Shown: positions 45,423-55,272 of the stretch, piece after piece
How positions within the stretch are numbered: the first letter of the stretch is position 1
Layout: every line of letters begins with the position of its first letter
DNA from: Nocardia miyunensis NBRC 108239
GTDB taxonomy: Bacteria > Actinomycetota > Actinomycetes > Mycobacteriales > Mycobacteriaceae
Assembly (NCBI RefSeq): GCF_001613065.1
Contig: NZ_BDBQ01000028.1
Location: 1-64,000 of the forward strand
DNA: 64,000 nt
Reading direction: 5' to 3'
The notes under the pieces: generated by a model
Told to the model about the DNA's origin: nothing
Seen by the model: only the letters and a program-made list of their open reading frames with translations
The model's database searches: none
Made by a program: the position numbers and the translations under genes

Positions 45423-46352
45423 GTGAATGGAATGGACCAGCAGCCCGGAAATCGCGGCGAAATCCGGCACTTCCTTGTCAGCCGGCGCGCCAAGATCACC
45501 CCGGCGCAGGCAGGACTGCCGACCAACGCCCGTCGCCGGGTCGCCGGGCTGCGGCGTGCGGAGGTCGCCGTCCTCGCCGGCGTGAGCACGGAGTGGTACA
45601 CGCGGCTGGAGAAGGGGCACATCGGCGGCGTGTCCGAGGACGTCCTCGACGCGGTCGCTCGCGCCCTGCGACTGGACGACGACGAACGCACCTACCTGTT
45701 CGACCTGGCCCGGTCATCGCGGCCCGCGAGTCGCACGCCGTCGCGTCGCAGGGACGTCGAGGTCCCGCCCCAGGTCCAGTGGCTGCTCGACTCGATGACG
45801 ATGTCCTCGGCGTTCGTACGCAACGGCCGCACGGACGTCGTCGCCGGCAACCCCCTGGCCCGAGCCCTGCTCGCGCCGATGTTCGACAGCGCCACCATCG
45901 ACCAGCACGGCCGCCCCAACATCGCCCGCTACGTCTTCCTCGACCCCGGCGCACATGACTTCTTCGTCGACTGGGACGCCGCCGGCAATGCCACCGCCGC
46001 CCTGCTGCGCGCCGAGGCCGGGCGCGAGCCCCGCGACCGGGCACTGCGCGAACTCATCGGCGAGCTGTCCGCCCTCAGCCCCGAGTTCCGTGAACTATGG
46101 GCCGCGCACGACGTCCTGATCCGCCACGACGGCATCAAACGGCTCCAGCACCCCGACGTCGGCCACCTGGAACTGACCTTCCAGGACCTCGACCTACCTC
46201 TGTCCGGCCGAGTCGTGCACAACCTGATCACATACACCGCCGAACCCGGCACCGCATCCGAAGAACGGCTCGAGCTCCTCGCCAGCTGGGCAGCTACGCA
46301 ATCTCGGGCGGCAGAGCCCACCCGCCACTCTCCTGCACCCGGATCGCTCTGA
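45423..46352 (+). CDS. HTH (XRE) regulator with MmyB-type ligand domain
   Basis: A 309-aa regulator. The HTH_31 segment includes RRRVAGLRRAEVAVLAGVS and STEWYTRLEKGH. Residues 100-300 are the MmyB-like sensor domain with a PAS-like core. MmyB domains bind fatty acids or other small ligands. Start GTG 45423 or ATG 45432 cannot be separated. It is divergent from the aldo/keto reductase gene. Confidence 0.88.
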   Translation: MNGMDQQPGNRGEIRHFLVSRRAKITPAQAGLPTNARRRVAGLRRAEVAVLAGVSTEWYTRLEKGHIGGVSEDVLDAVARALRLDDDERTYLFDLARSSRPASRTPSRRRDVEVPPQVQWLLDSMTMSSAFVRNGRTDVVAGNPLARALLAPMFDSATIDQHGRPNIARYVFLDPGAHDFFVDWDAAGNATAALLRAEAGREPRDRALRELIGELSALSPEFRELWAAHDVLIRHDGIKRLQHPDVGHLELTFQDLDLPLSGRVVHNLITYTAEPGTASEERLELLASWAATQSRAAEPTRHSPAPGSL

Positions 46353-46477
46353 TCCGCCGCGGTTCGCCCGGCCGGGAATCCCGGGTACGAACCGACCTGC
46401 CGCCCGGAATCGGTGCGCACCAGCACTTTCCGCCTGACCTGCCACAACAGGCACCACGGCAGCTGGGCGAGGGCATC

Positions 46478-47068
46478 ATGCAACACGTGTTTGTGGTCCG
46501 CGGCGGTGTTGGAACCAGCATCACCACGCTGATCTCGCCCGTGACGGCAAGCGGCACCGACCACGGCGTGCTTTTCGATGCGCCGTGACGGCAACGCCGT
46601 CGCGCTCGACGTCACCGGCGGCACCCTGCGCCTGGACGACCGAACGGTGACGATCGTCGCGGGCGACGGTTCGCCGGTCGCCGCACTGCCGCTCCACCTG
46701 AGCGTGGGCGACCGGACCATCGATCTCGATGCCCACGTCGACCGGACCCATCTGGTAACGCATGTCTCCACCCGGGACATCGGCTACTGGGAGCTCACCT
46801 CACCGCGCCAGCGCAGAGTATCAGCGCGGGGATTGCGCCCGGCGCCCTCGGCGGCATCGCCACCGGGATCTTCGTCGCCGTCGTGCTCGGCGTCCTGTCC
46901 GGCGGAGTGCTCATTCCCATCGCGTTCCCGATCGGTCTCGCCGCGGTCGCCGTCGGCGTGATCGGCGGAATGATCATCGGCGGCGTATCCGGCGCCTCGG
47001 TCCCCAACTCGGATGTCCCCGACCAGTGGGAATACCACTACATCGGCGAGTACGAGTACTGCTACTGA
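46478..47068 (+). pseudogene. Frameshifted DUF8020-like surface protein gene
   Basis: Three frames together look like one gene. From 46478 the frame ends VTASGTDHGVLFDA at a stop near 46588. A second frame from 46578 continues GNAVALDVTGGTLRLDDRTV to about 46790. A third reads GIAPGALGGIATGIFVAVVL and runs to 47068, ending GEYEYCY. This resembles Nocardia secreted proteins with a DUF8020 beta domain and a C-terminal Gly-rich membrane-type region. The first and third parts are in the same frame, so a one-base insertion and a one-base loss would explain it. A functional signal peptide is not clear. Confidence 0.5.
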
Positions 47069-47436
47069 TTCGTATCCCGCCTGAATGACGAGCCGTCCCG
47101 GAAGTCACACCGGGATGGCTCTTTCCCTGGATGCGCTTTGTGCCGCGACAGTATCGTCGGCTCCAGGCAACGTGCGCTCGTGCTGGGCGGGACCGGCGTG
47201 AAAGTCGACGTCACCAGCTACACGGGCAGGGGAGCGGTCCGCATGACTGCCGGATGTCTGTACCCATCCGGTGGACGGCCAGCGGGCAGGCGCGTTTCCC
47301 ACGAAAAGGTGGTGCACGGCGGGCTCCGGGAATACCGGAGGGCGGTCACCGGGTTGGGGAACGTGGGCAAAATCGTAGAAACCGAAGGGATCCCCCCAAG
47401 ATGCGCAGGTCAACGGTCGGTTAGGCTTACACGGTC
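47069..47436. other. Gap before the cysteine desulfurase gene
   Basis: A 368-bp stretch with a terminator hairpin at its start and the desulfurase promoter region at its end. A 100-codon open frame (47138-47440) overlaps the start of the next gene and shows no recognisable features. Confidence 0.3.
47090..47124 (+). terminator. Intrinsic terminator after the frameshifted gene
   Basis: GAGCCGTCCCGG (47090-47101) and CCGGGATGGCTC (47110-47121) form a 12-bp stem with one G-U pair, followed by TTT. It lies 21 bp after the stop at 47068. Confidence 0.75.
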
Positions 47437-48663
47437 ATGAAGTCGGTCTTCCCGGGTGCGGTCGGTGCGGTGCCCCAGACGGTCTACCTCGACCACGCGG
47501 CCACAACACCTATGTTTCCCGCCGCTGTCGAGGCGATGACGGCTGTCCTGGGTACGGCGGGCAATGCGTCCTCGCTGCACGGGTCCGGCCGCGTGGCGCG
47601 GCGGTTGCTGGAGGAGGCGCGCGAATCGATCGCCGCCGATCTCGGGGCGCGGCCTTCGGAGGTGATCTTCACCTCGGGCGGTACCGAGAGCGACAATCTC
47701 GCCGTCAAGGGGATCTACTGGGCGCGCCGTGACGCCGACCCGAAGCGCACCAGAATTCTGGTCAGCGCGGTGGAGCATCACGCGGTGCTGGACGCGGTCG
47801 AATGGCTCGAACAGCACGAGGGCGCGCGGGTGAGTCTGCTCGAGGTCGACGGCGACGGGCTGGTCTCGCCCCGCGCGCTGCGCGAGGTGCTGACCAAGCA
47901 TGCCGGTGAGATCGCGTTGGTCTCGATCATGTGGGCAAACAACGAGGTCGGCACGATCGAGCCGATTGCCGAATTGGCCGCCGTGGCACAGGAATTCGAC
48001 GTTCCGCTGCACACCGACGCGGTGCAGGCCGCCGCCCAGCTGCCCATCGATTTCGCCGGAAGCGGCGCCGCCGCGGCGAGTTTCGCCGCGCACAAGGTCG
48101 GCGGGCCGCACGGTGTCGGCGTGCTGTTGCTGGGTCGTCAGGTGGGATCCGTGCCGCTGCTGCACGGCGGCGGGCACGAGCGCGATCTGCGTTCGGGGAC
48201 CTCGGATGTGCCCGGCGCCGTCGGCATGGCCGCGGCGCTGCGTGAGACCGTGGGGGGATTGCCCTCGCGCACAGCCGAATTGACCCGTCTGCGGGACGAT
48301 CTGATCGCCGGTGTGCGGTCGGCGGTTCCCGACGTGGTGGTCAACGGCCCCGCCGAGCTGCGCCTACCGGGCATCGCGCACTTCACCTTTCCCGGCTGCG
48401 AGGGTGATTCGCTGCTGATGCTGCTGGATGCGGCGGGTATCGAATGTTCCACCGGATCGGCCTGCAATGCGGGGGTGGCCGCACCCAGTCACGTCCTGCT
48501 GGCGATGGGTGCGCAGGCGCGTGAGGCGCGGGGTTCGCTGCGATTCTCGTTGGGGCACACCTCGACCCGGGCCGATATCGACAGAGTTCTGGAGGTGCTG
48601 CCGCCCGTGGTGGACCGTGCCCGGGCGGCGGGACTGGCGAGTGTGAAGGGAGGTTCGCGATGA
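47437..48663 (+). CDS. iscS: Cysteine desulfurase (IscS/NifS type)
   Basis: A 408-aa PLP enzyme that removes sulfur from cysteine to supply tRNA thiolation and iron-sulfur clusters. It begins [10 protein letters not shown]. The PLP-binding Lys is in [17 protein letters not shown] and the catalytic Cys in [11 protein letters not shown]. The stop overlaps the ATG of mnmA, so its main task may be to feed MnmA. It matches Rv3025c (recalled). Start ATG 47437, or slightly downstream, is uncertain. Confidence 0.94.
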   Translation: MKSVFPGAVGAVPQTVYLDHAATTPMFPAAVEAMTAVLGTAGNASSLHGSGRVARRLLEEARESIAADLGARPSEVIFTSGGTESDNLAVKGIYWARRDADPKRTRILVSAVEHHAVLDAVEWLEQHEGARVSLLEVDGDGLVSPRALREVLTKHAGEIALVSIMWANNEVGTIEPIAELAAVAQEFDVPLHTDAVQAAAQLPIDFAGSGAAAASFAAHKVGGPHGVGVLLLGRQVGSVPLLHGGGHERDLRSGTSDVPGAVGMAAALRETVGGLPSRTAELTRLRDDLIAGVRSAVPDVVVNGPAELRLPGIAHFTFPGCEGDSLLMLLDAAGIECSTGSACNAGVAAPSHVLLAMGAQAREARGSLRFSLGHTSTRADIDRVLEVLPPVVDRARAAGLASVKGGSR

Positions 48664-49775
48664 GAGTGCTCGCGGCGATGAGCGGCGGCGTCGATTCGGC
48701 GGTTGCGGCCGCACGCGCGGTGGATGCCGGTCACGAGGTGGTCGGTGTGCATCTGGCGCTGTCCGCGACGCCCGGGACGCTGCGCACCGGATCGCGGGGC
48801 TGCTGCTCCAAGGAGGACGCCGGTGATGCCCGCAGGGCCGCCGATGTGCTCGGAATCCCTTTCTACGTCTGGGATTTCGCCGATCGCTTCAAGGAGGACG
48901 TGATCGACGACTTCGTCGCCGCCTATGCGGCGGGCGAGACGCCGAATCCGTGCCTGCGGTGCAACGAGAAGATCAAGTTCTCCGCCCTGGCCGATCGCGC
49001 GGTGGCGCTGGGGTTCGATGCGGTGGCCACCGGTCACTATGCCCGGCTCGAGGACGGCGTGCTGCGTCGCGCGGTGGATGCGGACAAGGATCAGTCCTAT
49101 GTGCTCGCCGTGCTGACCGCCGAGCAGCTCTCACGTGCGATGTTCCCGGTCGGCGACACTCCGAAGCCGCGGATCCGCGCCGAGGCCGCCGAACGCGGTC
49201 TGGCCGTGGCGAACAAGCCCGATTCGCACGACATCTGCTTCATCCCGTCCGGTGACACCCGGGCCTTCCTGGGTGCGAAGATCGGCATCCGGCCGGGTGC
49301 GATCGTCGACTCCGACGGACACAAGCTCGCCGAGCACGAGGGCGTGCACGGCTTCACCATCGGCCAGCGCAAGGGCCTGGGCCTGCCCGGTCCGGCCGCG
49401 GACGGCCGTCCCCGCTACGTCACCGATATCGATCCCGAATCCGGGACCGTGCGCGTCGGCGGCGCGGACGAGCTGAACGTGTGGACCGTGCGGGCCGATC
49501 GCGCGATCTGGACCTCCGGTGAACACCCCGACGGCCCGATCGAGTGCATCGCGCAGGTGCGCGCGCACGGCGGCACCGCGTCCGCGATCGCCGAGGCGGT
49601 CGGCGACGGTCTCGTGGCCCGGCTGCGGGAGCCACTGACCGGCGTCGCCCGAGGTCAGGCTGTCGTGCTGTACCGTCCGGACGCCCTCGGCGACGAGGTG
49701 ATCGGCAGTGGCACCATCACCGGTGCGGACCACGAGCGGGCCGCGGCCGATCTGGTGTCGGACACCGGTCGGTGA
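48660..49775 (+). CDS. mnmA: tRNA-specific 2-thiouridylase MnmA
   Basis: A 371-aa enzyme that makes 2-thiouridine at wobble position 34 of Lys, Glu and Gln tRNAs. The PP-loop is [14 protein letters not shown]. The catalytic cysteines lie in [12 protein letters not shown] and [11 protein letters not shown]. The C-terminal beta-barrel domain is present. ATG 48660 overlaps the iscS stop (ATGA). The order desulfurase-MnmA equals Rv3025c-Rv3024c (recalled) and supports direct sulfur transfer. Confidence 0.96.
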   Translation: MRVLAAMSGGVDSAVAAARAVDAGHEVVGVHLALSATPGTLRTGSRGCCSKEDAGDARRAADVLGIPFYVWDFADRFKEDVIDDFVAAYAAGETPNPCLRCNEKIKFSALADRAVALGFDAVATGHYARLEDGVLRRAVDADKDQSYVLAVLTAEQLSRAMFPVGDTPKPRIRAEAAERGLAVANKPDSHDICFIPSGDTRAFLGAKIGIRPGAIVDSDGHKLAEHEGVHGFTIGQRKGLGLPGPAADGRPRYVTDIDPESGTVRVGGADELNVWTVRADRAIWTSGEHPDGPIECIAQVRAHGGTASAIAEAVGDGLVARLREPLTGVARGQAVVLYRPDALGDEVIGSGTITGADHERAAADLVSDTGR

Positions 49776-50174
49776 GTATTTCGCGACCGCTGCCGAATGG
49801 CGTCGCGCCGTGCGCGCTGCTTCGATCGAAAAGCCCTTGTACGTGGGTATTTCGGGATCACGGAGGTGCGCGATGAGTGCTGCGTGGACCGGACGACCGG
49901 CGGTATCCCGGGGGCACGGTGATTCGGCGTCGATCGAAATTGCGCGATCAGGTCAGCTGTCGGTGATGAGTGTTCCGGGGATACGTCGAGTCGGCATCGC
50001 CGGGGGGTATCGGATGAGGGCGGAGCGTAACGATCGGATGCTGCGTTTCGAGCATGTCCTGGATGTTGACGCCTCGATGATCGGGGTGAGCGGTGAGTGC
50101 TGAGTGGGCCGAACAGTTCGTGCGCGTGAGTGTTTCAGGGCTGCGGTCTTTCGATATCGATCGAGGGTTGTCCG
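49776..50174. other. Gap with one possible small ORF
   Basis: A 399-bp region between mnmA and the MetE-like gene. Apart from the small open frame at 49873-50103, no gene or hairpin is convincing. The region is rich in GTGAGTG-like short words and GATC sites. Confidence 0.3.
49873..50103 (+). CDS. Hypothetical small protein, 76 aa
   Basis: ATG 49873 follows GGAGG with correct spacing, and the frame ends at 50103. The product is basic and Ser/Arg/Gly-rich, with no signal peptide or membrane span. Codon use is only partly typical (many third-position A/T), so it may be chance. Confidence 0.3.
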   Translation: MSAAWTGRPAVSRGHGDSASIEIARSGQLSVMSVPGIRRVGIAGGYRMRAERNDRMLRFEHVLDVDASMIGVSGEC

Positions 50175-51218
50175 GTGGGTACTGAGCAGACCGAGCAGTT
50201 GTTGCGTGGCGGTATCGCGTCGGCGGTCGGGTCGTGGCCCGGAACCGATCCTCGGGAGGCCGCCGCGACGATCGTCGGTGAGTTGGGGGATCTGACGCAT
50301 CTGGTCGAATTGCCCGGGCGCGGAACGGGTTCGGACATGATCGGGCGGGCGTCGGCGCTGCTGGTCGATATGCCGTTCGATGCGACCACGCGGGGGTATC
50401 GGCTCGCGGCGCGGCCGGGTGCGGTTTCCCGGCGCGCTCGTGATCTGCTGCGGACCGATCTCGATGCGCTCGAAGAGGCTTGGGAGAGTACGGGTTCGGC
50501 GGGGACTGGGCGGACGGTCAAGGTGCAGGCGGCCGGACCGCTGACGCTGGCGGCGCAGCTGGAACTGGGCAGTGGGCATCGGGTGCTCACCGATTCCGGT
50601 GCGGTGCGCGATCTTTCCGAATCTCTCGCTGAGGGAATCACCCGGCACGCGGCGGAGGTTGCCGCGCGACTCGGCGCGAAAGTCGTTGTGCAACTGGATG
50701 AACCGTCCTTGACCGCGGTGCTGGAGGGATCGTTGCCGGGTACCAGCCTGCTGGACTCCGTGCGCGCGGTCCCAGCTCCCGAGGCGCTGTCCATCCTGGA
50801 CACGGTGATCAGCGGCGTGCCCGCTCCGGTCCTGGTGCACACCTGCGCGAACCACCCCCCGCTCGAATTCCTGCGCGGAAGTGCCGCCGCCGCAATCGGT
50901 TTCGATCTTGCCACGATCGGCACCGCCGACCTGGACGATATCGGCGAACTCCTCGAATCCGGAAAACAGTTGGCACTCGGCCTGATTCCGGTCCAGTCGC
51001 CGCCCGCCCCGCTCACCTGGCGCGAGCTGGCCGAACCGGCGGTCCGCCTGGTCGACCGACTCGGGGTAGGCCGCCGCACCCTCACCGACCGCATTCTGGT
51101 CACCCCCGCCTGCGGCCTGGCGAACACCCCTGCGACCTGGGCCCGCCGCACCCTGTCCCTGGCCACCGAGATCGCCCGGGCCTTCGCCGAGGATCCCGAG
51201 TCACTGACCTTCGGCTGA
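50175..51218 (+). CDS. MetE-like (cobalamin-independent methionine synthase domain) protein
   Basis: A 347-aa TIM-barrel protein of the MetE C-terminal/UROD fold. Zinc-ligand motifs are kept: VLVHTCA (His-X-Cys) and VTPACGLA (Cys). It lacks the N-terminal half of full MetE, so it is not a standard enzyme and may be a methyltransferase using another methyl donor. It equals Rv3015c by position (recalled), whose function is unknown. Start GTG 50175. Confidence 0.85.
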   Translation: MGTEQTEQLLRGGIASAVGSWPGTDPREAAATIVGELGDLTHLVELPGRGTGSDMIGRASALLVDMPFDATTRGYRLAARPGAVSRRARDLLRTDLDALEEAWESTGSAGTGRTVKVQAAGPLTLAAQLELGSGHRVLTDSGAVRDLSESLAEGITRHAAEVAARLGAKVVVQLDEPSLTAVLEGSLPGTSLLDSVRAVPAPEALSILDTVISGVPAPVLVHTCANHPPLEFLRGSAAAAIGFDLATIGTADLDDIGELLESGKQLALGLIPVQSPPAPLTWRELAEPAVRLVDRLGVGRRTLTDRILVTPACGLANTPATWARRTLSLATEIARAFAEDPESLTFG

Positions 51219-51559
51219 GCCGTTGTGTCTGTGTTCGGCCGCGTCACCAGCCGATCGCCCCGCAGCGGACCGGGATCGGCCCAGCTGCGGCGTCGCTGTC
51301 TGTCCTGCCGGGCGCATGGATCCAGATTTTGTTCGATCCTCGGCTGAGATCGGTCCCGTCTGTCGGTCGAGGAGGCTCGTCTTACGTTCGGCTCGCCTGA
51401 TCGTCAGGGTGCGGTGCCGATGATCCGAGCGCGGCCTGATTCGCTGGGAATGCTGTGTTCGGCGAGGCCACGCCGTTGCCGGGAGCCTGCGCTCGCCGAC
51501 ACCCCGTCACTGTGCGGCTTCGCGATGGCTCCTGCTCGACGAGAACCGCGCCCCGATGG
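51219..51559. other. Intergenic region, nothing clear
   Basis: A 341-bp gap between convergent genes. Short Arg/Ser-rich open frames on the plus strand have no ribosome sites. No hairpin or repeat was recognised. Confidence 0.3.
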
Positions 51560-51916
51560 TCAAGAGCCGAGCGGCGGGCGGGCTCCCGGATGCCCGATCC
51601 GCCAGTGCTGTGGTTTGCCGGGCGGATAGCTGACCGGGATCTCGTCGCCGGGGCTGGGCCACTGGTTGACGTCCCAGGCGTAGCGGCCGTAGACCGTCTC
51701 CCCGGGGACGGACGGACCGGCGAGGGTGCCGGTGATCGTCACGAACTGCTCACCCTGCGCGGCCGGACGGGGGCTGACGCCCGTGACGTACAACGTCCCG
51801 AATTCGGCGTGTGCCGAGGGAGAACCGCTACGTCCGCGCAGGTACAACGCCACCGTGGTCACCAGCGCGCCGACGATCACCACGATGAACACGATCTGCA
51901 GCAGCATGGTCACCAT
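51560..51916 (-). CDS. Single-pass membrane protein of unknown function
   Basis: A 118-aa protein with one N-terminal membrane helix (LLQIVFIVVIVGALVTTVAL, residues 4-23) and an outside beta-rich domain containing VTITGTLAGPSVPGETVYG and YPPGKPQHWRIGHPG. ATG 51916 gives this topology. The longer frame would add an Arg-rich non-coding tail. The family is not recognised. It lies 173 bp downstream of the AAA ATPase gene and could follow it in a transcript. Confidence 0.7.
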   Translation of the reverse strand: MVTMLLQIVFIVVIVGALVTTVALYLRGRSGSPSAHAEFGTLYVTGVSPRPAAQGEQFVTITGTLAGPSVPGETVYGRYAWDVNQWPSPGDEIPVSYPPGKPQHWRIGHPGARPPLGS

Positions 51917-52089
51917 GCTAGGCGGTGTGCGCGGTGGGACGAGGCGCGCCGCGGGCCGGACGACGTGTGGAGCCACGAGGCCGACTCGAGGGGCGCGGGC
52001 CCGCCTGCGGATCGCACGATGGCGGACCACAGGCGTGCGCCGAGGTGAATCGATGGGCGGCGTCGAGCGTCAGGCCGCGGCCGATGCGC

Positions 52090-53334
52090 TCAGTGGGCGG
52101 TCAGCTCACTGGTGCCCTTCGGTGTGCGGCGCAGCTGCCAGACGGTGGTGCGGCGGGACGAGCGGCCGTTGCCCCGGTCGACCAGGGTTCGGTTGCTGGT
52201 CGTGTAGATCAGTTGCGCGCCACGGGAATTGGTCTCCGGATTCTGGAACAGGTGGATGAGCCGGTCTGCGGTGTCGCCGGACAGGTTGGTGTCGATATCG
52301 TCCACGGCCAGGACGCGACCGGTGTCCAGTGCGTCCAGGACGGTGGGTAGCAGGCGCAGCAGGGCCAGGGTCGCGGTGGATTCGTCGGCGATGTCGAACG
52401 GCGTGTCGATGCCCTCGTGCACCAGACCCAGGCCCGCGCCGCGGCGGGTCATCATCCGGGTGTACAGCGTGTCGCGGGCCGCGCGCAGATTGCTCACCTC
52501 GCGTTCCAGGGCCGTCGGGGAGAGCCCGTGCGTGTTCTCGAATCGCACCGCGTGCGTGGGGGAGGCCAGGCAGGCGTCGAGTTCACTTGCCGCACCGGCG
52601 ATTTCGGCATCCAGGTCGCGCAGGTAGTCCGCGTACATCGGGTCGGGCTCGGCGATGAGCAGATCCTCGATGCCCAGTTCGGCCGAGCGCAGCAGCATCA
52701 GCAGCCGGGCGGCGATCTCCGGTGAGCGGGAGAGGTGACCGGCGAGGCGGCGGGCGGTGGTCTCCGCGTCCTCCCGGCCGCGCAGCACGTCCAGTTGGGC
52801 GGAGAACCAGTGGTAGGCCGGTACCAGCGCCTCGGCGTACATCTGCCCGGCCAGGCTGAGCAGCAACGCGTTCGGGCGCACCAGCGGCACCAGCGCGCCG
52901 ATGCCGTAGCGCACCGCTTCGAACTGCGGGCCGATGCGGATCTGCTCGCCGTCCCGTTCGAAGACGACGCGTTTGCGGTTGTGCGGGTGGCTGTGCAGCC
53001 ATTCGGCGCGGACATCGGCGTTGTCCAGGCGGAAACCGTAGGTGTAGGAGATGCCCTCGGCGATGAACGTCGCGGCGAATTCCGAAGGGTGATCGGCGAA
53101 TCCGAGGTGCGGGGCGCGCACCGGACCGGCGTACGGATCCCAGCCGGTGACCGAGTTCAGCACCGCCTCGCGCATCTGGCCCAGCGCGTCCACCAGGCTC
53201 GACTTGCCCGAGGCGGCTGGGCCGTGCACCGCGGTCACCGGCGCGGGCAGCGATGCGGCCCGAGTGCCGACCAGCCGTAGTTCCTGCGGTTCGGCCAGCG
53301 ATCTGTGATTGGTCACCTGAAAGTTGCGCAGCAC
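52090..53334 (-). CDS. RecF/AbiL-like AAA ATPase with altered Walker B
   Basis: A protein of about 414 aa. It starts VLRNFQVTNHRSLAEP, then Walker A VHGPAASGKSSLVDAL. A middle domain of helices lies between about 120 and 300. The second ATPase half has STATLALLRLLPTVLDALDT and VLAVDDIDTNLS, where the usual catalytic Glu of Walker B is Asp. The usual switch segment TTHD reads TTSN. The family resembles OLD/AbiL-type defence ATPases, but no nuclease or toxin gene is adjacent. GTG 53334 is preferred; longer starts (GTG 53373, TTG 53394) are possible. Confidence 0.78.
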   Translation of the reverse strand: MLRNFQVTNHRSLAEPQELRLVGTRAASLPAPVTAVHGPAASGKSSLVDALGQMREAVLNSVTGWDPYAGPVRAPHLGFADHPSEFAATFIAEGISYTYGFRLDNADVRAEWLHSHPHNRKRVVFERDGEQIRIGPQFEAVRYGIGALVPLVRPNALLLSLAGQMYAEALVPAYHWFSAQLDVLRGREDAETTARRLAGHLSRSPEIAARLLMLLRSAELGIEDLLIAEPDPMYADYLRDLDAEIAGAASELDACLASPTHAVRFENTHGLSPTALEREVSNLRAARDTLYTRMMTRRGAGLGLVHEGIDTPFDIADESTATLALLRLLPTVLDALDTGRVLAVDDIDTNLSGDTADRLIHLFQNPETNSRGAQLIYTTSNRTLVDRGNGRSSRRTTVWQLRRTPKGTSELTAH

Positions 53335-53383
53335 GGGTGTGATCCTGCCGCCCGCTGTCGGAGGCCGTGACACCGGGCCGGTA

Positions 53384-53434
53384 TTGACAGGCAACCAATC
53401 GGCTGCCTATTGTCGGAATGTGCAGCCTTTTGGT
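53384..53434 (+). promoter_or_regulatory. Promoter and inverted repeats upstream of ArsR-SRPBCC gene
   Basis: TTGACA (53384-53389) and TATTGT (53408-53413) with an 18-bp spacer form a near-consensus promoter. The spacer holds AGGCA/TGCCT. CAACCAA (53393-53399) pairs with TTGGTTG (53428-53434). This is a likely autoregulatory site in the gap with the divergent ATPase gene. Confidence 0.6.
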
Positions 53435-53454
53435 TGCATGTGGAGGATGGTGAT

Positions 53455-54264
53455 GTGGACGAGGTGTTCAAGGCCCTGGCCGATCCGAGCCGGCGCCGAT
53501 TGCTCGACAGTTTGAACGCGGACAACGGTCAGACCCTGCGCGAGCTGTGCGCCGGGCTGGCGATGACCAGGCAGGCCGTCAGCAAACATCTCGCGGTGCT
53601 CGAGGCGGCGAATCTGGTCAGCACCCGTCGCCGGGGCCGCGAGAAGTTGCACTATCTGAACGCCGAGCCCATCAACGCCATCGCCGATCGCTGGATCAAC
53701 CGCTACGACCGCGGGCGAGTGCACCTGCTCGCCGACCTCAAATCCACATTGGAGAGCGTGACCATGACCGATTCGAACGAATTCGTCTACACCACTTACA
53801 TCAGGACCACCGATCGTCAGCTGTGGCAGGCGCTGACCGATCCGGCCTTCACCAGCCGCTACTGGGGTGCGACCTTCGACACCGACTGGCAGCCCGGCTC
53901 GCCGATGACCTGGGCCCAGGGCGGCTGGACCGGCAAGGACCCCGAACAGGTCGTCCTCGAGGCGCGGCCGTATCGCGTGCTGTCCTATACCTGGCACACC
54001 GTCGATCAGGCATTCGCGGACGAATTCGGTTTCAGTGCAGAGGATTTCGAGAAACTGTCCGGTGAACCGCGCTCCCGGGTGCGTTTCGAGATCGAGCCGC
54101 TCGGCGGTCAGGTGAAGCTGACCGTGGTGCACAATGGATTCGGGCCGGGAAGCGCGATGCTCGCGGGCATCACCGAGGGCTGGGCCGCGATCCTGGCGAA
54201 CCTCAAGACCCTGCTGGAGACCGGTGAGGTACTGCCCGAACCGCCGCAGCCCGAGGAGGCTTAG
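53455..54264 (+). CDS. ArsR regulator fused to SRPBCC (AHSA1-like) domain
   Basis: A 269-aa fusion. Residues 1-100 form an ArsR winged helix with VFKALADPSRRRLLDSL, and recognition segment LAMTRQAVSKHLAVLEAANL. No metal-binding Cys box is visible. Residues 105-265 form an SRPBCC/AHSA1 domain starting FVYTTYIRTTDRQLWQALT and ending near ITEGWAAILANLKTLL. In many genomes these two are neighbouring genes. Start GTG 53455 follows GGAGG; the upstream TTG 53410 is within the promoter. Confidence 0.9.
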   Translation: MDEVFKALADPSRRRLLDSLNADNGQTLRELCAGLAMTRQAVSKHLAVLEAANLVSTRRRGREKLHYLNAEPINAIADRWINRYDRGRVHLLADLKSTLESVTMTDSNEFVYTTYIRTTDRQLWQALTDPAFTSRYWGATFDTDWQPGSPMTWAQGGWTGKDPEQVVLEARPYRVLSYTWHTVDQAFADEFGFSAEDFEKLSGEPRSRVRFEIEPLGGQVKLTVVHNGFGPGSAMLAGITEGWAAILANLKTLLETGEVLPEPPQPEEA

Positions 54265-54292
54265 GGCCGCCGAACGATAGGGTTGGAGCCGC

Positions 54293-55069
54293 GTGGACGA
54301 CGAGACCTTCCTGAACACGACCGCCGACACGCTCTACGAGCTGCCGGGCGTCACGGCGGTGGCGCTGGGCGGATCGCGGGCGCAGGGCACCGCCCGCCCC
54401 GACAGCGACTGGGATCTGGCGATCTACTATCGCGGCAGGTTCACCCCGGCGGACCTGGCCGCCGTCGGCTGGCCCGGACAGGTCTCCGAGCTGGGAGAAT
54501 GGGGTGGCGGCGTCTTCAACGGCGGCGCATGGCTGACCATCGACGACCGCCGCGTCGATGTGCACTACCGCGACCTGGACGTGGTGGACGCGCAACTACG
54601 CGCGGCCGAGGCGGGCCGATTCCGGATCGAGCCGTTGGCCTTCCACCTCGCGGGCATCCCCACCTACCTGGTCGTAGCCGAGCTGGCGATCAATCACGTT
54701 CTGCGCGGCACACTCCCGCACCCCGCCTACCCGGAAGCCCTGCGCCGCAAGGCCCCGCACGTCTGGACAGCCCACGCCGACCTGACCCTCGACTACGCCG
54801 CCGCCAACCACGCCCGCTACGGCCGCCTGACCCCCTGCGCCGGCCAGATCGCCACAGCCGCCTCCTGTTTCGCCCACGCCATCCTCGCCGCCCGCGGCGA
54901 ATGGATCACCAACGAGAAAACCCTGCTGACCCGCGCAGGCCTCACCGCAACAGACGAGATAATCGAATCCCTGACCCCCGCTCCGCAAGTCCTACACGCC
55001 GCAATCGAGAACGTCCGCAAACTCTGCAGATCCGAACTCGAAAACATCTGCGGTGCTGAGGGATTCTGA
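54293..55069 (+). CDS. MNT-type nucleotidyltransferase domain protein
   Basis: A 258-aa protein. The nucleotidyltransferase motif is ALGGSRAQGTARPDSDWDLAI with the Gly-Ser and Asp-X-Asp metal site; a third acid is in RVDVHYRD. The C-terminal half is helical. Such proteins resemble aminoglycoside nucleotidyltransferases and MNT antitoxins. No HEPN partner gene is adjacent. Start GTG 54293. Activity is unknown. Confidence 0.82.
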   Translation: MDDETFLNTTADTLYELPGVTAVALGGSRAQGTARPDSDWDLAIYYRGRFTPADLAAVGWPGQVSELGEWGGGVFNGGAWLTIDDRRVDVHYRDLDVVDAQLRAAEAGRFRIEPLAFHLAGIPTYLVVAELAINHVLRGTLPHPAYPEALRRKAPHVWTAHADLTLDYAAANHARYGRLTPCAGQIATAASCFAHAILAARGEWITNEKTLLTRAGLTATDEIIESLTPAPQVLHAAIENVRKLCRSELENICGAEGF

Positions 55070-55272
55070 GGCATCGAAGGATGAGGTGAGGTCGATGTCT
55101 CGATCGCATTCTCGTGGGTGGCGTCGATCACCCGCAGCGTCACCAACGCGGTACGTCGATGACCTCGAATCGCATTGATCTGCCTGCCCCTGGTCGCGCT
55201 GGGTGAACGGCTCGTGGCCCACTTCGCGTCGTGAGCGAACGCGGAATATCCACCGGCGCAGGTGGTTTCGGG

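Noticed and set aside
47138..47440. 100-codon open frame before the cysteine desulfurase
   Set aside because: Overlaps the next start, has no ribosome site and no recognisable feature.
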